Positions 1-8,422 of a stretch of DNA of 14,811 nt are shown here, one piece after another. Within the stretch, counting starts at the first letter, position 1. Each line of letters begins with the position of its first letter. Under the pieces are notes generated by a model that was not told where the DNA came from, did no database searches, and saw only the letters and a list, made by a program, of their open reading frames with translations. The translations under genes and the position numbers were made by a program. The DNA comes from Candidatus Hermodarchaeota archaeon (GTDB lineage: Archaea; Asgardarchaeota; Hermodarchaeia; Hermodarchaeales; Hermodarchaeaceae), in NCBI GenBank assembly GCA_016840595.1, contig JAEOSA010000031.1:1-14811 (forward strand), read 5' to 3'.

Positions 1-443
1 AACCGACGGGCCCAGTCACTACCAACCGCTGTTGCCACAGTTGCATAAGGCCAACCGGTTTGTTGTCGCGCCCGTTGAATCTTCCTCCACGTCTCACCTA
101 CATCAACGCCAACAACAAGGATTAGCAACCCTGATATGATCTGTAAAAAATTCACGGGAGCAAGTATACCCACAACAAGAACCACAATCCCAACGTACTT
201 CAAATCCCAGGCTGCTCGCTGTGGCATTTTCTTAGCAAATCCCCCCGATCTTACAGCCATTATGCAACCCACAATACCGCCTAAGAACGATAGCAAGAAC
301 AGGATCAATCCCAGCTGATTAAATAGATAGAGAGGTTGCCATATGACAGGAAAAATCATGAACCCAGAAGCTGCAAGCATCGGACTAAGGACTGCTCCGA
401 TTCCGCCTAATATTGCCAGCGTTTCAATTGTGTCTAATTCCAT
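1..443 (-). CDS. Unknown integral membrane protein, 5' part only
   Basis: The minus strand is open from 443 to the left edge (147 codons, no stop), so the C-terminus lies outside the window. I do not recognise the family. The protein begins MELDTIETLAILGG and is strongly hydrophobic. It has two or three membrane segments in roughly its first 60 residues, a short basic loop (AVRSGGFAKKMPQRAAW), then a further pair of membrane helices (YVGIVVLVVGILAPV and QIISGLLILVVGV) before a polar region with WRKIQRARQQ. An in-frame ATG at 452 would add three residues. I prefer ATG 443 because GGAGG (454-458) lies 10 nt upstream of it but only 1 nt from ATG 452. The gene is divergent from the acetate-transporter gene at 641. 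Function unknown; that it is a real coding gene is fairly secure from the long open frame and ribosome binding site. Confidence 0.7.
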   Translation of the reverse strand, partial: MELDTIETLAILGGIGAVLSPMLAASGFMIFPVIWQPLYLFNQLGLILFLLSFLGGIVGCIMAVRSGGFAKKMPQRAAWDLKYVGIVVLVVGILAPVNFLQIISGLLILVVGVDVGETWRKIQRARQQTGWPYATVATAVGSDWARR

Positions 444-584
444 TTTTACCATTCCTCCAAAAGACTTGGTCTTTCGTTCTGTCTGAATCTAAGAAATTCG
501 TAAATTAAAAGATTGACCATCCCGGCATAATTCCTCTGGTAGGTTTTACTACACTTTGAGGGATAAAAAACGAAAATACGCACG

Positions 585-595
585 CTTATATAATT
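585..595 (+). promoter_or_regulatory. TATA box of the AceTr gene
   Basis: CTTATATAATT is a strong archaeal TATA-like element with A-rich sequence upstream. Its centre lies about 50 bp before the ATG at 641, placing initiation near 616-620 and leaving a leader of about 20-25 nt. That leader carries GGTGA (630-634) six bases before the ATG. No experimental support is available from the sequence alone. Confidence 0.6.
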
Positions 596-640
596 CAAAG
601 CATGAAACGCCAGCTAGAACTACTCACTTGGTGAATTTTT

Positions 641-1267
641 ATGAACGACCAACCGGTTGCGAACACAACCTCATTTGGAGCAATTGGATTCGGATTTTCA
701 CTATTACTCCTGTCTCTCAATATGGCTCAAATCCTTGATTCCAACGCTATGGGTGTTATCCTAGCCACTGGGTTATTCGCTGGCGGGCTAACCCCACTCA
801 TCGCCGGCTTGTGGTCATTGAAAACAGGAAACTCCTTTGCGGCGACAGCATACATTCTGGCTGCTACTTTCTGGTTTTCCTATGCCTTCATCTACTTTCT
901 TCCTGCACTTGGACTAATAACACCGGTTACAGAACCTGCGATCGCTATGCTGGTTCAAATGCCATTCTTCTTCCTTTGGGGACTTCTAGCCTTCTGGCTG
1001 TTTCTCAGCTCCATGAAGGCAAATCGCGTCTTGCAGATTAACTTCTTTCTACTTGCCATTTTCTTATGGCTCGTAGCTTTCGGGTATTTCCATGCTTGGG
1101 AAACTTGGAATGCAACAACCATTGCTGATATCACTCTCGTCTGGATTGCCGGCTGGGTGGGCGTTGCTGCAGGATTCGTTGGGATTTACTATGGACTTGC
1201 ATCAGTGCTCAATGAGACATACAAACGCGACATTATGCCACTCGGACAGGTTCCCCCATCCACCTAG
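641..1267 (+). CDS. AceTr (GPR1/FUN34/YaaH/SatP) family acetate/monocarboxylate transporter
   Basis: This 208-residue protein has about six membrane helices and the layout of the AceTr family of acetate/succinate-proton symporters or channels of the cytoplasmic membrane. Family-like blocks are GGLTPLIAGLWSLKTGNSFAA (about residues 48-68; compare the GG-x-x-Q-x-I-A-G-x-W-x-x-x-x-GNTFGA pattern) followed by the aromatic FWFSYAFIY. The tail LNETYKRDIMPLG is also typical. The family's N-terminal NPAPLGL signature is not intact: the equivalent stretch reads TSFGAIGFGF, so substrate preference may differ. The start is supported by GGTGA at 630-634, six bases upstream, and by a good TATA box. It appears monocistronic; the next plus-strand gene has its own TATA-like element. 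Family assignment is fairly sure; acetate as substrate is inference. Confidence 0.82.
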   Translation: MNDQPVANTTSFGAIGFGFSLLLLSLNMAQILDSNAMGVILATGLFAGGLTPLIAGLWSLKTGNSFAATAYILAATFWFSYAFIYFLPALGLITPVTEPAIAMLVQMPFFFLWGLLAFWLFLSSMKANRVLQINFFLLAIFLWLVAFGYFHAWETWNATTIADITLVWIAGWVGVAAGFVGIYYGLASVLNETYKRDIMPLGQVPPST

Positions 1268-1293
1268 CTACGGAACTCATTTGAAACCCAGTC

Positions 1294-1300
1294 TTTAAAA
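1294..1300 (+). promoter_or_regulatory. TATA-like box of the ITPase gene
   Basis: TTTAAAA is centred about 26 bp before the ATG at 1323, the canonical archaeal TATA-to-start distance. No Shine-Dalgarno sequence precedes the ATG, so the transcript is probably leaderless. Confidence 0.45.
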
Positions 1301-1322
1301 CCCAGAGAGACTACTCCCACAT

Positions 1323-1850
1323 ATGCGTATCGCTGTTGGTTCACAAAATCCAGTGAAAGTTGAAGCTGTCAATCAAGCCTTTAGCCTTTACTTTGATGAG
1401 ATAGAAATTGTGCCGGTCTCGGTTGACTCTGGGGTTCAACCCTTTCCCATGTCTCAGCAGGAAACACTCGCAGGGGCACAAAATCGGGCTCAAAAGGCTT
1501 GGAAGGTCAATAGCTCCATAGATTATGCTGTAGGTATCGAAGCTGGCGTTTTCTCAATTGAAACTTATTTTCTCGTGCAAGGCTTTGCCGCCGTAAAAAA
1601 AGATGATGAAGTAGGTTTGGGTTGTTCAGTGGCGTTTGAGGTATCACCAAATCTCATGGCAAAAATCGATCCATCTAGTGACCGAAGTAAACAAACAATC
1701 GAACAGCTTCTAGGTCGCTCCAAAATATTTCACCAAGAAGGTGTGGTTGGTGTACTCACCCAAAATCAGCTAACACGAACCCAAATTCTACGTGATGCCG
1801 TCATCTGTGCTTTACCACGTTTCCTCCTCCCCCAGTATTTCATTCCCTAG
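1323..1850 (+). CDS. yjjX: Inosine/xanthosine triphosphatase (YjjX family)
   Basis: The 175-residue protein matches the YjjX/NTPase family of inosine/xanthosine triphosphatases, which hydrolyse ITP and XTP and so keep deaminated purines out of nucleic acids. Visible family features are the N-terminal MRIAVGSQNPVKVEAV (the beta-strand/SxNPVK motif), GVQPFPMSQQETLAGAQNRA (about 37-56), and DYAVGIEAGVF (about 67-77), which carries the acidic metal-binding region. Length is the usual one for the family. There is no ribosome binding site, and a TATA-like element sits 26 bp upstream, suggesting leaderless translation. It converges with the Mut7-C gene, the stops being six bases apart. The family also contains proteins annotated simply as non-canonical purine NTP phosphatases; exact substrate range is not visible in the sequence. 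Confidence 0.88.
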   Translation: MRIAVGSQNPVKVEAVNQAFSLYFDEIEIVPVSVDSGVQPFPMSQQETLAGAQNRAQKAWKVNSSIDYAVGIEAGVFSIETYFLVQGFAAVKKDDEVGLGCSVAFEVSPNLMAKIDPSSDRSKQTIEQLLGRSKIFHQEGVVGVLTQNQLTRTQILRDAVICALPRFLLPQYFIP

Positions 1851-1856
1851 CATCTG

Positions 1857-2348
1857 CTAACCATTCGAACCTAGCTGATTAAGGATTCTGCGAATTCGTA
1901 TCCAATGGCGACCCTGCCAATACACTTTTTGACAAGCAGGATTTGAGCACCGCCAGAACTGGTGATGACGTTTGAACGAACCCTCTGGGACATCGCCTTC
2001 GACTTCTTCTTTTGGGACAAGTCGCACTGGTGTGTTACATTGGGGGCATCGACTTCGATTTGGATCCTCAGTGAATCGTACTCCTAATTCGTCTTGAAGT
2101 GATTCTAACATTGTTTCCATAGAGCCCTCACCCGGATTCAACGCTTTGAAGCCCCGTGCACGAGCCCGAGTAATCAACTCGATATCTCTCGTAAGCAGCA
2201 CTCGATCTTGGACCTGGTCTAAGATTTCGTCATCCGATTGTGTGTCACAGTATAATGTATCAAAACCGAATAGACGGAGCCATCGGGCTAGTGATCCAAG
2301 CATCCCATCAAGAATAAACCTCAGTGTGGTTGGGGGATTTTGGCTCAC
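1857..2348 (-). CDS. Mut7-C family protein (PIN-like RNase domain with zinc ribbon)
   Basis: This 163-residue protein fits the Mut7-C/DUF82 family: a PIN-like putative ribonuclease domain followed by a zinc ribbon. The N-terminal FILDGMLGSLARWLRLFGFD (11-30) carries the conserved Asp14. Further acidic positions D39/D40 and D55 in LLTRDIELITRARARG could complete the metal site. The zinc ribbon uses C101-x2-C104 and C134-x4-C139. The N-terminal DGMLGSLARWLR-LG pattern is diagnostic of the family. The start is GTG at 2348 with GGAG (2358-2361) nine bases upstream. The family is named after the C-terminal domain of Caenorhabditis mut-7; RNase activity is inferred from the fold, and the archaeal substrate is unknown. 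It is divergent from tldD across an 80-bp region and convergent with the ITPase gene. Confidence 0.85.
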   Translation of the reverse strand: MSQNPPTTLRFILDGMLGSLARWLRLFGFDTLYCDTQSDDEILDQVQDRVLLTRDIELITRARARGFKALNPGEGSMETMLESLQDELGVRFTEDPNRSRCPQCNTPVRLVPKEEVEGDVPEGSFKRHHQFWRCSNPACQKVYWQGRHWIRIRRILNQLGSNG

Positions 2349-2383
2349 AATTTCTTACTCCAAATTATACGATATCCAATTTT

Positions 2384-2392
2384 CTTTTAAAG
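2384..2392. promoter_or_regulatory. Possible bidirectional TATA element between the Mut7-C gene and tldD
   Basis: CTTTTAAAG is near-symmetrical and reads as a TATA-like box on both strands. A start about 26 bp away would fall near 2414 on the plus strand and near 2362 on the minus strand. These positions suit a short leader before the Mut7-C GTG (2348) and before tldD. Function is inferred from position and composition only. Confidence 0.4.
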
Positions 2393-2427
2393 GGTTCACT
2401 ACCTAACGGCACGATGCTGATTCTTGA

Positions 2428-3843
2428 TTGTCCCTTGAAGTGATTAGATTGATTGACAAACTTCAGAAGGCTGCAGATTATGGTCAAAGCCTCGGTGCCA
2501 CATATGCGGAATTGCGTGCTGAGTCTCTTAATCGGAACAATTCTCAATATGAGGATGGACGTGTGCGAAGTATTAGCCAACGCATCGAAGAAGGCGCGGC
2601 AATCCGTGTTTTAGCCGGTGGAACATGGGGTTTTGTATCTACAAGCGACCTGTCATTAGATGGTCTAAAATCCTCAGTGAAAGATGCCTATTCACTTGCC
2701 CAAAGTGCAAGTAAAGCTCGAAACAAACCAATTGAGCTAGTTGAAATCAAACCAGTCCAAGATAAGGTTCCCCTCAAAGTTGGACGAAATCCCACGGAGG
2801 TTGACCCCGCCGAAAAAATTGCTTACGCAGCCAAGCTCTGGGAGGAAACACAACGACTTGAGTCTCGTGTCTCAGCCATCACCGTTCGTCAACGCGATGG
2901 GTATGGAACGAAGTATCTTGTGACCAGTGAAGGAACTCAACTCGAAATAGGATTCGGTCATGTCCATCTCTGGGTATGGGTTACCGCAAAAGAGAATGGA
3001 AAAATCACAGGATCACGGGATGAGACAGGATCATCATCTCTGGGATGGGAATTTTATGAACATAACCAGACACCAGAGGTTGTTGCAGAGAGAGTCGTCG
3101 ATCGTGTGAAAAGGCAACTAGCTGGATCAACACCTAAACCTGGAAGCTTCCCATGTGTGTTAGGTCCTGATGTTGTTGGAACTCTAGCTCATGAAGCCCT
3201 AGGTCATCTCGGAGAAGCTGATCTCACCTTACAAAGTCCTTTCTCCGGAAAAATGGGTCAATACGTTGCTCCAAAGGGAGTAACCATGGTGGACGATGGC
3301 ACAATCAAGGATGGAATGGGAACCGACAAGTATGATGATGAGGGCGTTCCCACGAGCCGTGTGGAACTCATCAAGGATGGCATTCTACACGCCCTTCTAA
3401 CGGACCGAGAATACGCCCATAGAACCGGACTACCCGCTTCAGGCAACGCACGAGCTCAAGACTACCGCTTCAGTCCCATGATTCGAATGCGAAATACATT
3501 CTTCGAGCGTGGTGATGTGCCCGATGATGAACTCTTTGAGGGCATTGACTTCGGGTATTATTGCCTTAGTGTAGCAGGAGGTCAAGCTCAAATGAATGCG
3601 AGTTTTCAAGTCGGAATTCAGGAAGCCTATGAGATTGTGAATGGTGAACTCGGGAATTCTGTAACCAACATGTCCATTTCTGGAATTGCCACTGATGCTT
3701 TACTCCAAATCGAAGGTGTCGGAAAAGATGAATTTGGTTTTGAAGAAGGACGATGCGGAAAGGGGCAAGAAGCATTAATCAGTGATGGCGGCCCGCGAAT
3801 TCGTTTTGGGGGTGGACCGATCACCTTTGGAGGAAAAGCGTGA
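2428..3843 (+). CDS. tldD: TldD, catalytic zinc metallopeptidase subunit of TldD/TldE
   Basis: This is a TldD-family (peptidase U62) protein of 471 residues, close to the usual length. The zinc-binding HExxxH motif is present as HEALGH (255-260, within LAHEALGHLGEADL), with the distant cysteine ligand at C443 in EEGRCGKGQ. The C-terminal GGP-rich block (RIRFGGGPITFGG) is also typical. Known members form a TldD/TldE heterodimer that degrades unfolded peptides and, in bacteria, processes microcin B17 and helps degrade CcdA; the archaeal substrate is unknown. The start is uncertain. No in-frame ATG exists near the 5' end; TTG 2428, GTG 2440 and TTG 2449 are possible. TTG 2449 has the best ribosome binding site (GAAGTGAT, 2437-2444, spacing four) and would give MIDKLQKAADYGQSLG. 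The tldE gene follows after six bases, so the pair is an operon. Confidence 0.93.
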   Translation: MSLEVIRLIDKLQKAADYGQSLGATYAELRAESLNRNNSQYEDGRVRSISQRIEEGAAIRVLAGGTWGFVSTSDLSLDGLKSSVKDAYSLAQSASKARNKPIELVEIKPVQDKVPLKVGRNPTEVDPAEKIAYAAKLWEETQRLESRVSAITVRQRDGYGTKYLVTSEGTQLEIGFGHVHLWVWVTAKENGKITGSRDETGSSSLGWEFYEHNQTPEVVAERVVDRVKRQLAGSTPKPGSFPCVLGPDVVGTLAHEALGHLGEADLTLQSPFSGKMGQYVAPKGVTMVDDGTIKDGMGTDKYDDEGVPTSRVELIKDGILHALLTDREYAHRTGLPASGNARAQDYRFSPMIRMRNTFFERGDVPDDELFEGIDFGYYCLSVAGGQAQMNASFQVGIQEAYEIVNGELGNSVTNMSISGIATDALLQIEGVGKDEFGFEEGRCGKGQEALISDGGPRIRFGGGPITFGGKA

Positions 3844-3849
3844 TTCCAC

Positions 3850-5244
3850 ATGGAGCGTGAAGTGAGAATGAAAGATAACCAACAAACCCTACTTGCTCTA
3901 GCAGAAAAGACCGTGGCTTATGGCATGAAACACTCCGATCAAATCGAGGTCCTCATAAAAAATAATTTTGAAATAAGTGCAGTAATTATTTTAGGAGAAA
4001 TTAACCGGACATCTAAATCCCAAGAAGCTGGCGCCTCCATCCGCTGTGTTGTAGGTCAACGTCTCGGTTCGGCTTTCACAAATCGTTTAGAACAAAAAAC
4101 TTTGGAGAAAAGCGTGAAACGAGCAATTGCGGCAGCAAAAGCAAGTACCTCTGACTCGACATGGCAAGATTTTCCTCAACCAAAGAAATATCCAAAAGAA
4201 CCGAAGGTCTGGGATGACAAAATTCCGGAAACTGACCCAGGCGTATTCGTTGATATGTCAACAACAATGATTCAACAAACAAAACAACGAGATCCAGAAA
4301 TTATCTTTGGTGAGGGCGGTGCAGGTGGATTTTTTGGATGGACAGCATATGCGAATTCTAATGACATTGCGATTGCGGATCGAGGTACTGGTGTATACGC
4401 CTATGCTGCATTTGTGACGCCCATTGAATCGGGGATGACTCCGATGGTTTGGACCATCGATGTGAACCGTAATTTCCAACTGGACTTGGATTATGTTGTC
4501 GAAAACACCGTGAAAGATGTTCATCTGGCAAAGAATTCTGCAAAAGGGAAAACGGAAACCGGAACAGTGATTTTCAATGCATCTGCCTTGGATGAATTAC
4601 TTACATACGCCTTTATGCCCGCCATCAAGGGAGATAATGTTGTTCGTGAAAAATCAATGCTAGCCGACAAGATGGGTGACATGGTCGCTTCCAAAATTCT
4701 CTCCTTCACCGATGACGGACTCAAAGAAAATGGATATGCGACAGAGCTGTTCGATGGCGAAGGGATCGCTCGACAGAAGACGCCTCTTATTGAGAAAGGA
4801 AAACTCCGTTCGTTCTTATGGAATAACTATTGGGCACAACGCCATGGTGGAACCAGCACAGGAAATGCGACGCGAAACCTCCGAACAGGAGTACTCAATA
4901 TTGCCCCAACAAACATGGTCATTCCTGGAGGAAAACGTTCACAAGAAGATATGATCAGCGATATCAAATCAGGGTATTTAATCAACGGATTACAAGGCGC
5001 CCATTCTTCGAATCAGGAAACGGGTGATTACAGTGTGGTTGGCAATCCTGCCTTTCGAATCAAAGATGGAAAATTAGTTGGAGCCGTTCATGGACTAATG
5101 CTTGCTGGAAACGCATTTGAATTCATCAAGAAAGCGGAAGAAGTCGGTAGCGATGTACGAGCCTATCTCTCGGATGGTGGAGGATCAGTTATTGGCCCTT
5201 CCGTCCAGTTTCATGATGTCCAAGTTGTGGCTAAAGCTGAGTAA
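3850..5244 (+). CDS. tldE: TldE/PmbA, non-catalytic partner of TldD
   Basis: The 464-residue protein is a TldE/PmbA homologue. It lacks HExxxH, as expected for the partner subunit that builds the closed TldD/TldE peptidase chamber. Family blocks include ELFDGEGIARQKTPLIEKGK followed by LRSFLWNNYWAQRHGGTSTGNA, the INGLQGAHSSNQETGDYSVV segment, and the C-terminal GSVIGPSVQFHDVQVV. It starts six bases after the tldD stop. The tldD stop region supplies a GTGAT-like ribosome binding site for ATG 3850; ATG 3868 is an in-frame alternative seven codons in, with a poorly spaced GTGAG. It converges with dnaJ, the two stops being six bases apart. The pairing with tldD makes the assignment secure; the physiological substrate is not shown. 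Confidence 0.92.
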   Translation: MEREVRMKDNQQTLLALAEKTVAYGMKHSDQIEVLIKNNFEISAVIILGEINRTSKSQEAGASIRCVVGQRLGSAFTNRLEQKTLEKSVKRAIAAAKASTSDSTWQDFPQPKKYPKEPKVWDDKIPETDPGVFVDMSTTMIQQTKQRDPEIIFGEGGAGGFFGWTAYANSNDIAIADRGTGVYAYAAFVTPIESGMTPMVWTIDVNRNFQLDLDYVVENTVKDVHLAKNSAKGKTETGTVIFNASALDELLTYAFMPAIKGDNVVREKSMLADKMGDMVASKILSFTDDGLKENGYATELFDGEGIARQKTPLIEKGKLRSFLWNNYWAQRHGGTSTGNATRNLRTGVLNIAPTNMVIPGGKRSQEDMISDIKSGYLINGLQGAHSSNQETGDYSVVGNPAFRIKDGKLVGAVHGLMLAGNAFEFIKKAEEVGSDVRAYLSDGGGSVIGPSVQFHDVQVVAKAE

Positions 5245-5250
5245 TTTTAT

Positions 5251-6375
5251 TCATTTACGAGAAGACCTTTTATCGAATTCCTTAGATAGCTGCTCTAACA
5301 ACTCACGCTGACGCTTTGATAATTTCTTAGGTACTTGAACATTAATGCGAACTAACAGATCGCCTTTTCCTCGCCATTGCCTCCGTGGCATACCTTGACC
5401 CCTCAGACGAAGGACTGTATCCGGTTGTGTACCTGTAGGGATTTTTAACCGGACTTGAGACGTGAGAGTCGGAACTTCAATCTCAGATCCCAACGTGGCT
5501 TGAGTGATGGTGATTGGCACTTCAATGACCAGATCATCACCCACACGCTGGAATGTTTTATCCGGTTTGATGTGAACTACAACATAGAGGTCACCAGGAC
5601 GACCCCCATCATGTGACGCCCCTTGGCCCTTTAAGCGGAGCATGGAACCAGATTCGATACCTGGCGGAATCTGGACCCGGATACTTCGCTTCTCCTTAAC
5701 GGTTCGTTTTCCTTTACACTCTGAACAGAGGGTCTCAGCGATTTGTCCTCTACCATGACAAGTAGGACAGGTACCCACGCGAATAACCTGCCCGAACATA
5801 GTTTGTTGGACTTGACGGAGTTCGCCACGCCCGCCACAATTAGTACATGTATTCAAGGGCGTTCCGGGTTCAGCACCCTTTCCTTCACAATGTGGGCATT
5901 GTTCATCTCGTTTGAGGCTGATTTCTTTTTCAATACCAGTCGCTGCTTCTTTGAGTGTAACTTCCATGTCATAACGGAGGTCTATAGCTGTGGTTCGACC
6001 AGGGGTGCTTCGTCCCCTTCTGCCCGTGAAGAAATCGAATATGCTTCCAAAGCCACCTAGACCACCGCCGAGGCCAAAACCTCGGAGAATATCCTCAAAA
6101 TTAATTCCGCCGAAAATATCTTCAGTAGTATAACGACCACTTATGCCTGCATGACCGAACTGGTCGTATTGAGTTCGTTTTTGATCATCGGAAAGAATCG
6201 CGTAAGCTTCTGAGATTTCTTTGAATTTGTCTGAGGCTTCCGGCTCCTTGTTACGGTCGGGGTGATATTTGAGCGCGAGTTTTCGATACGCTTTACGAAT
6301 TTCTTCTTTTGTAGCCTGACGTGGGACTCCCAAGACTTCGTAATAATCACGTTTTTGGTTATTGCCATAACTCAC
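5251..6375 (-). CDS. dnaJ: DnaJ (Hsp40) co-chaperone
   Basis: A complete type I Hsp40 of 374 residues that delivers substrates to DnaK and stimulates its ATPase in the cytoplasm. Numbered from GTG 6375, the J domain occupies about 10-75 with the HPD motif at 38-40 (KYHPDRNKE). A Gly/Phe-rich linker follows (about 88-117: [22 protein letters not shown]). The zinc domain has four Cys pairs at C160/C163, C177/C180, C203/C206 and C217/C220; the last repeat reads CSECKGKR, without its final Gly. The C-terminal client-binding domains complete it. GTG 6384 is also in frame, but it lies inside GGTGA (6381-6385), which is ideally placed five bases before GTG 6375, so I chose the latter. It is the last gene of grpE-dnaK-dnaJ and may have its own promoter in the 103-bp gap after dnaK. 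Confidence 0.95.
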   Translation of the reverse strand: MSYGNNQKRDYYEVLGVPRQATKEEIRKAYRKLALKYHPDRNKEPEASDKFKEISEAYAILSDDQKRTQYDQFGHAGISGRYTTEDIFGGINFEDILRGFGLGGGLGGFGSIFDFFTGRRGRSTPGRTTAIDLRYDMEVTLKEAATGIEKEISLKRDEQCPHCEGKGAEPGTPLNTCTNCGGRGELRQVQQTMFGQVIRVGTCPTCHGRGQIAETLCSECKGKRTVKEKRSIRVQIPPGIESGSMLRLKGQGASHDGGRPGDLYVVVHIKPDKTFQRVGDDLVIEVPITITQATLGSEIEVPTLTSQVRLKIPTGTQPDTVLRLRGQGMPRRQWRGKGDLLVRINVQVPKKLSKRQRELLEQLSKEFDKRSSRK

Positions 6376-6380
6376 GCTAG

Positions 6381-6385
6381 TCACC
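6381..6385 (-). promoter_or_regulatory. Ribosome binding site deciding the dnaJ start
   Basis: GGTGA lies five bases before GTG 6375. The upstream in-frame GTG (6384) is part of this element, so it is unlikely to be the initiation codon. Confidence 0.6.
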
Positions 6386-6414
6386 GAATACGGTAAACAG
6401 GAATCTAAACTTGA

Positions 6415-6424
6415 CTTTTATTTG
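6415..6424 (-). promoter_or_regulatory. Possible internal promoter (TATA-like) for dnaJ
   Basis: On the minus strand CAAATAAAAG is centred about 45 bp before GTG 6375. Initiation about 26 bp downstream would leave a leader of about 20 nt containing the GGTGA site. It could allow dnaJ to be transcribed separately from grpE-dnaK. Confidence 0.4.
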
Positions 6425-6478
6425 TTCTGCCAACGTTAATCTGAATGAGGATGAATTAGTGTTGTGTCAAAGATCTGA

Positions 6479-8389
6479 TTATTTCTTGTCTTCATCGTCT
6501 ACAACTTCGTAATCGGCGTCAACGACTTTTTCCTTGGACTTTTTCTTTTTCTTCTTCTTCGTTGGTTCAGATGGCTCTTCATCAGAGACTCCTGCTTGTG
6601 CTTGTTGTCGTGCTTGTTCTTCGGCTACTTGCTGGTAGACCGCAGCTCCAAGACCTTGTATTACGTCAGTGAGTGTTTCCATTTCCTCTTTCACTGCAGC
6701 AAGGTCTTTGTCTTGCACGGCTTTTTCAAGCCTGTTAGTAGACTCTTCGACCTTTTGACGATCTTCCTCACTTACTTTATCGCCATGTTCTTTCAAGGTT
6801 TTTCGAGCCGTATAGACCATAGATTCCGCTTTGTTGAATTCTTCGACTTCTTCCCGGCGACGCTTATCTTCTTCTTCGTACTTCTCGGCGTCTGCAACCA
6901 TTCGATCCTTCTGGTCATCGGTGAGCTTTGTCGATGCAGAAATGGTTATTTTTTGTTCATTACCTGTTCCGAGGTCCTTTGCAGACACATGCAAAATTCC
7001 ATTGACATCAATATCAAAAGTGACTTCGATTTGAGGAATACCCATTGGTGCCGGTGGAATACCCGTGAGGTTGAACTGTCCCAAGGAGATATTATCACGA
7101 GCCATAGCTCGTTCACCCTGAAGGACATGAATGGTCACAACCGTCTGCATATTGCTTGCAGTGCTAAAGATCTGGCTCTGCGTGATAGGAATAGTTGTGT
7201 TTTTGTCGATGATTCGTGTCATCACTTCTCCTTTGGTTTCCACACCCAACGATAACGGTGTGACATCAAGAAGAAGGAGGTCTTTGACCTCACCAGTGAT
7301 AACACCCGCTTGGATGGCGGCTCCAAGAGCCACTGCTTCCATAGGATCTACGCCACGTTCCGCTTTCTTCCCAATGAATTTCTCGACATACTGGCGGACA
7401 ATAGGCATGCGTGTTGGTCCGCCAATAAGGATGATCTTGTCAATTTCTTTCGGTCGTAACTTGGCATCATTGATTGCGGTACGCATTGGACCGTCACAAC
7501 GTTCAATGATCCCTCGAACGAGGTCTTCCAGTTTTGCGCGAGTAAATTTTCGTTGCATGTGTTTCGGACCAGATTTATCGGCGGTGAGATACGGGAGGTT
7601 GATTTCCGTTTCGATAACATTCGAGAGCTCGATTTTGGCCTTTTCAGCCGCTTCGAGTAACCGTCGCCAAGCAGTTGGATCATCATGAAGATCCATCCCA
7701 TGCTCAGCTTTGAACTCGTCAGCGAGCCAATTGGCAACCATCAGGTCCATATCCGTTCCACCGAGTTGTGTATCTCCTGCGGTGGATACGACCTGAAAGA
7801 GTCCGCTTCCGGTTTCTGGGTCAGGTCCGAAATCCATTATAGTGACATCAAGTGTCCCTCCACCGAGGTCAAATACGAGAATCTTCAATTCTTGATCAAG
7901 TTTATCAATACCATATGCAAGAGAAGCTGCCGTGGGCTCGTTAATCAACCGCACCACTTCAAGACCTGCAAGCTCCCCAGCATCTTTAGTTGCCTGTCTT
8001 TGATTATCATTAAAATACGCAGGAACTGTGATAACCGCTTTCAGAACCGGTTCCTCAAGAAAGGACTCAGAATCAACCTTGATTTTACGTAGAATATAAG
8101 AGGACAGTTCTTCGGGTGTGTATGTTTTATCTCTTATCTTGATCTTTTTTCGGGTACCCATTTTCCGCTTGACTGCGGTAACTGTTCCTTCAGGGTTGGC
8201 AACTGCTTGTCGTCGGGCGGGTTCACCCACGAGCCGTGTCCCATCATCGGTGATGGCGATATATGAGGGGAAGGCTTTCCCTGACACGGTTGGACCTTCT
8301 GCACTGGGAATGATGACTGGTCGATCTCCGCGCATCACAGCTGCTGCTGAGTTACTTGTTCCCAGGTCAATTCCAATAATTTTTGTCAT
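6479..8389 (-). CDS. dnaK: DnaK (Hsp70) chaperone
   Basis: A full-length Hsp70 of 636 residues that binds exposed hydrophobic segments of client proteins in an ATP-dependent cycle with DnaJ and GrpE. Visible motifs are phosphate 1 [10 protein letters not shown] (5-14), phosphate 2 [11 protein letters not shown] (172-182), the adenosine motif LIGGPTRMP (321-329), the interdomain linker [11 protein letters not shown] (370-380), the substrate-binding beta domain and a charged helical lid. It lacks the roughly 23-25 residue N-terminal insert of Gram-negative DnaK, as is usual for Firmicute and archaeal forms. The tail has a run of seven lysines (611-617) just before [15 protein letters not shown], the family's acidic end. 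A TTG at 8398 is in frame, but ATG 8389 gives the canonical [10 protein letters not shown] and has GAGTTGAT four bases upstream. It lies 33 bp downstream of grpE. Confidence 0.97.
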   Translation of the reverse strand: MTKIIGIDLGTSNSAAAVMRGDRPVIIPSAEGPTVSGKAFPSYIAITDDGTRLVGEPARRQAVANPEGTVTAVKRKMGTRKKIKIRDKTYTPEELSSYILRKIKVDSESFLEEPVLKAVITVPAYFNDNQRQATKDAGELAGLEVVRLINEPTAASLAYGIDKLDQELKILVFDLGGGTLDVTIMDFGPDPETGSGLFQVVSTAGDTQLGGTDMDLMVANWLADEFKAEHGMDLHDDPTAWRRLLEAAEKAKIELSNVIETEINLPYLTADKSGPKHMQRKFTRAKLEDLVRGIIERCDGPMRTAINDAKLRPKEIDKIILIGGPTRMPIVRQYVEKFIGKKAERGVDPMEAVALGAAIQAGVITGEVKDLLLLDVTPLSLGVETKGEVMTRIIDKNTTIPITQSQIFSTASNMQTVVTIHVLQGERAMARDNISLGQFNLTGIPPAPMGIPQIEVTFDIDVNGILHVSAKDLGTGNEQKITISASTKLTDDQKDRMVADAEKYEEEDKRRREEVEEFNKAESMVYTARKTLKEHGDKVSEEDRQKVEESTNRLEKAVQDKDLAAVKEEMETLTDVIQGLGAAVYQQVAEEQARQQAQAGVSDEEPSEPTKKKKKKKSKEKVVDADYEVVDDEDKK

Positions 8390-8422
8390 ACGAATCAACT
8401 CTATATCATGAATCAGCTACAA

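Noticed and set aside
136..318. Plus-strand frame of 60 codons near the left edge
   Set aside because: It is antisense to a longer continuous minus-strand frame with membrane helices and a ribosome binding site.
2365..2580. Minus-strand frame of 71 codons overlapping the tldD start
   Set aside because: It covers the promoter and 5' end of tldD, with no recognisable sequence and no ribosome binding site that I can see.
6596..7255. Long plus-strand open frame of 219 codons, with another at 7131-7688
   Set aside because: Both lie antisense to dnaK, whose frame is fully supported by family motifs; their translations show no family pattern and reflect codon composition of the opposite strand.
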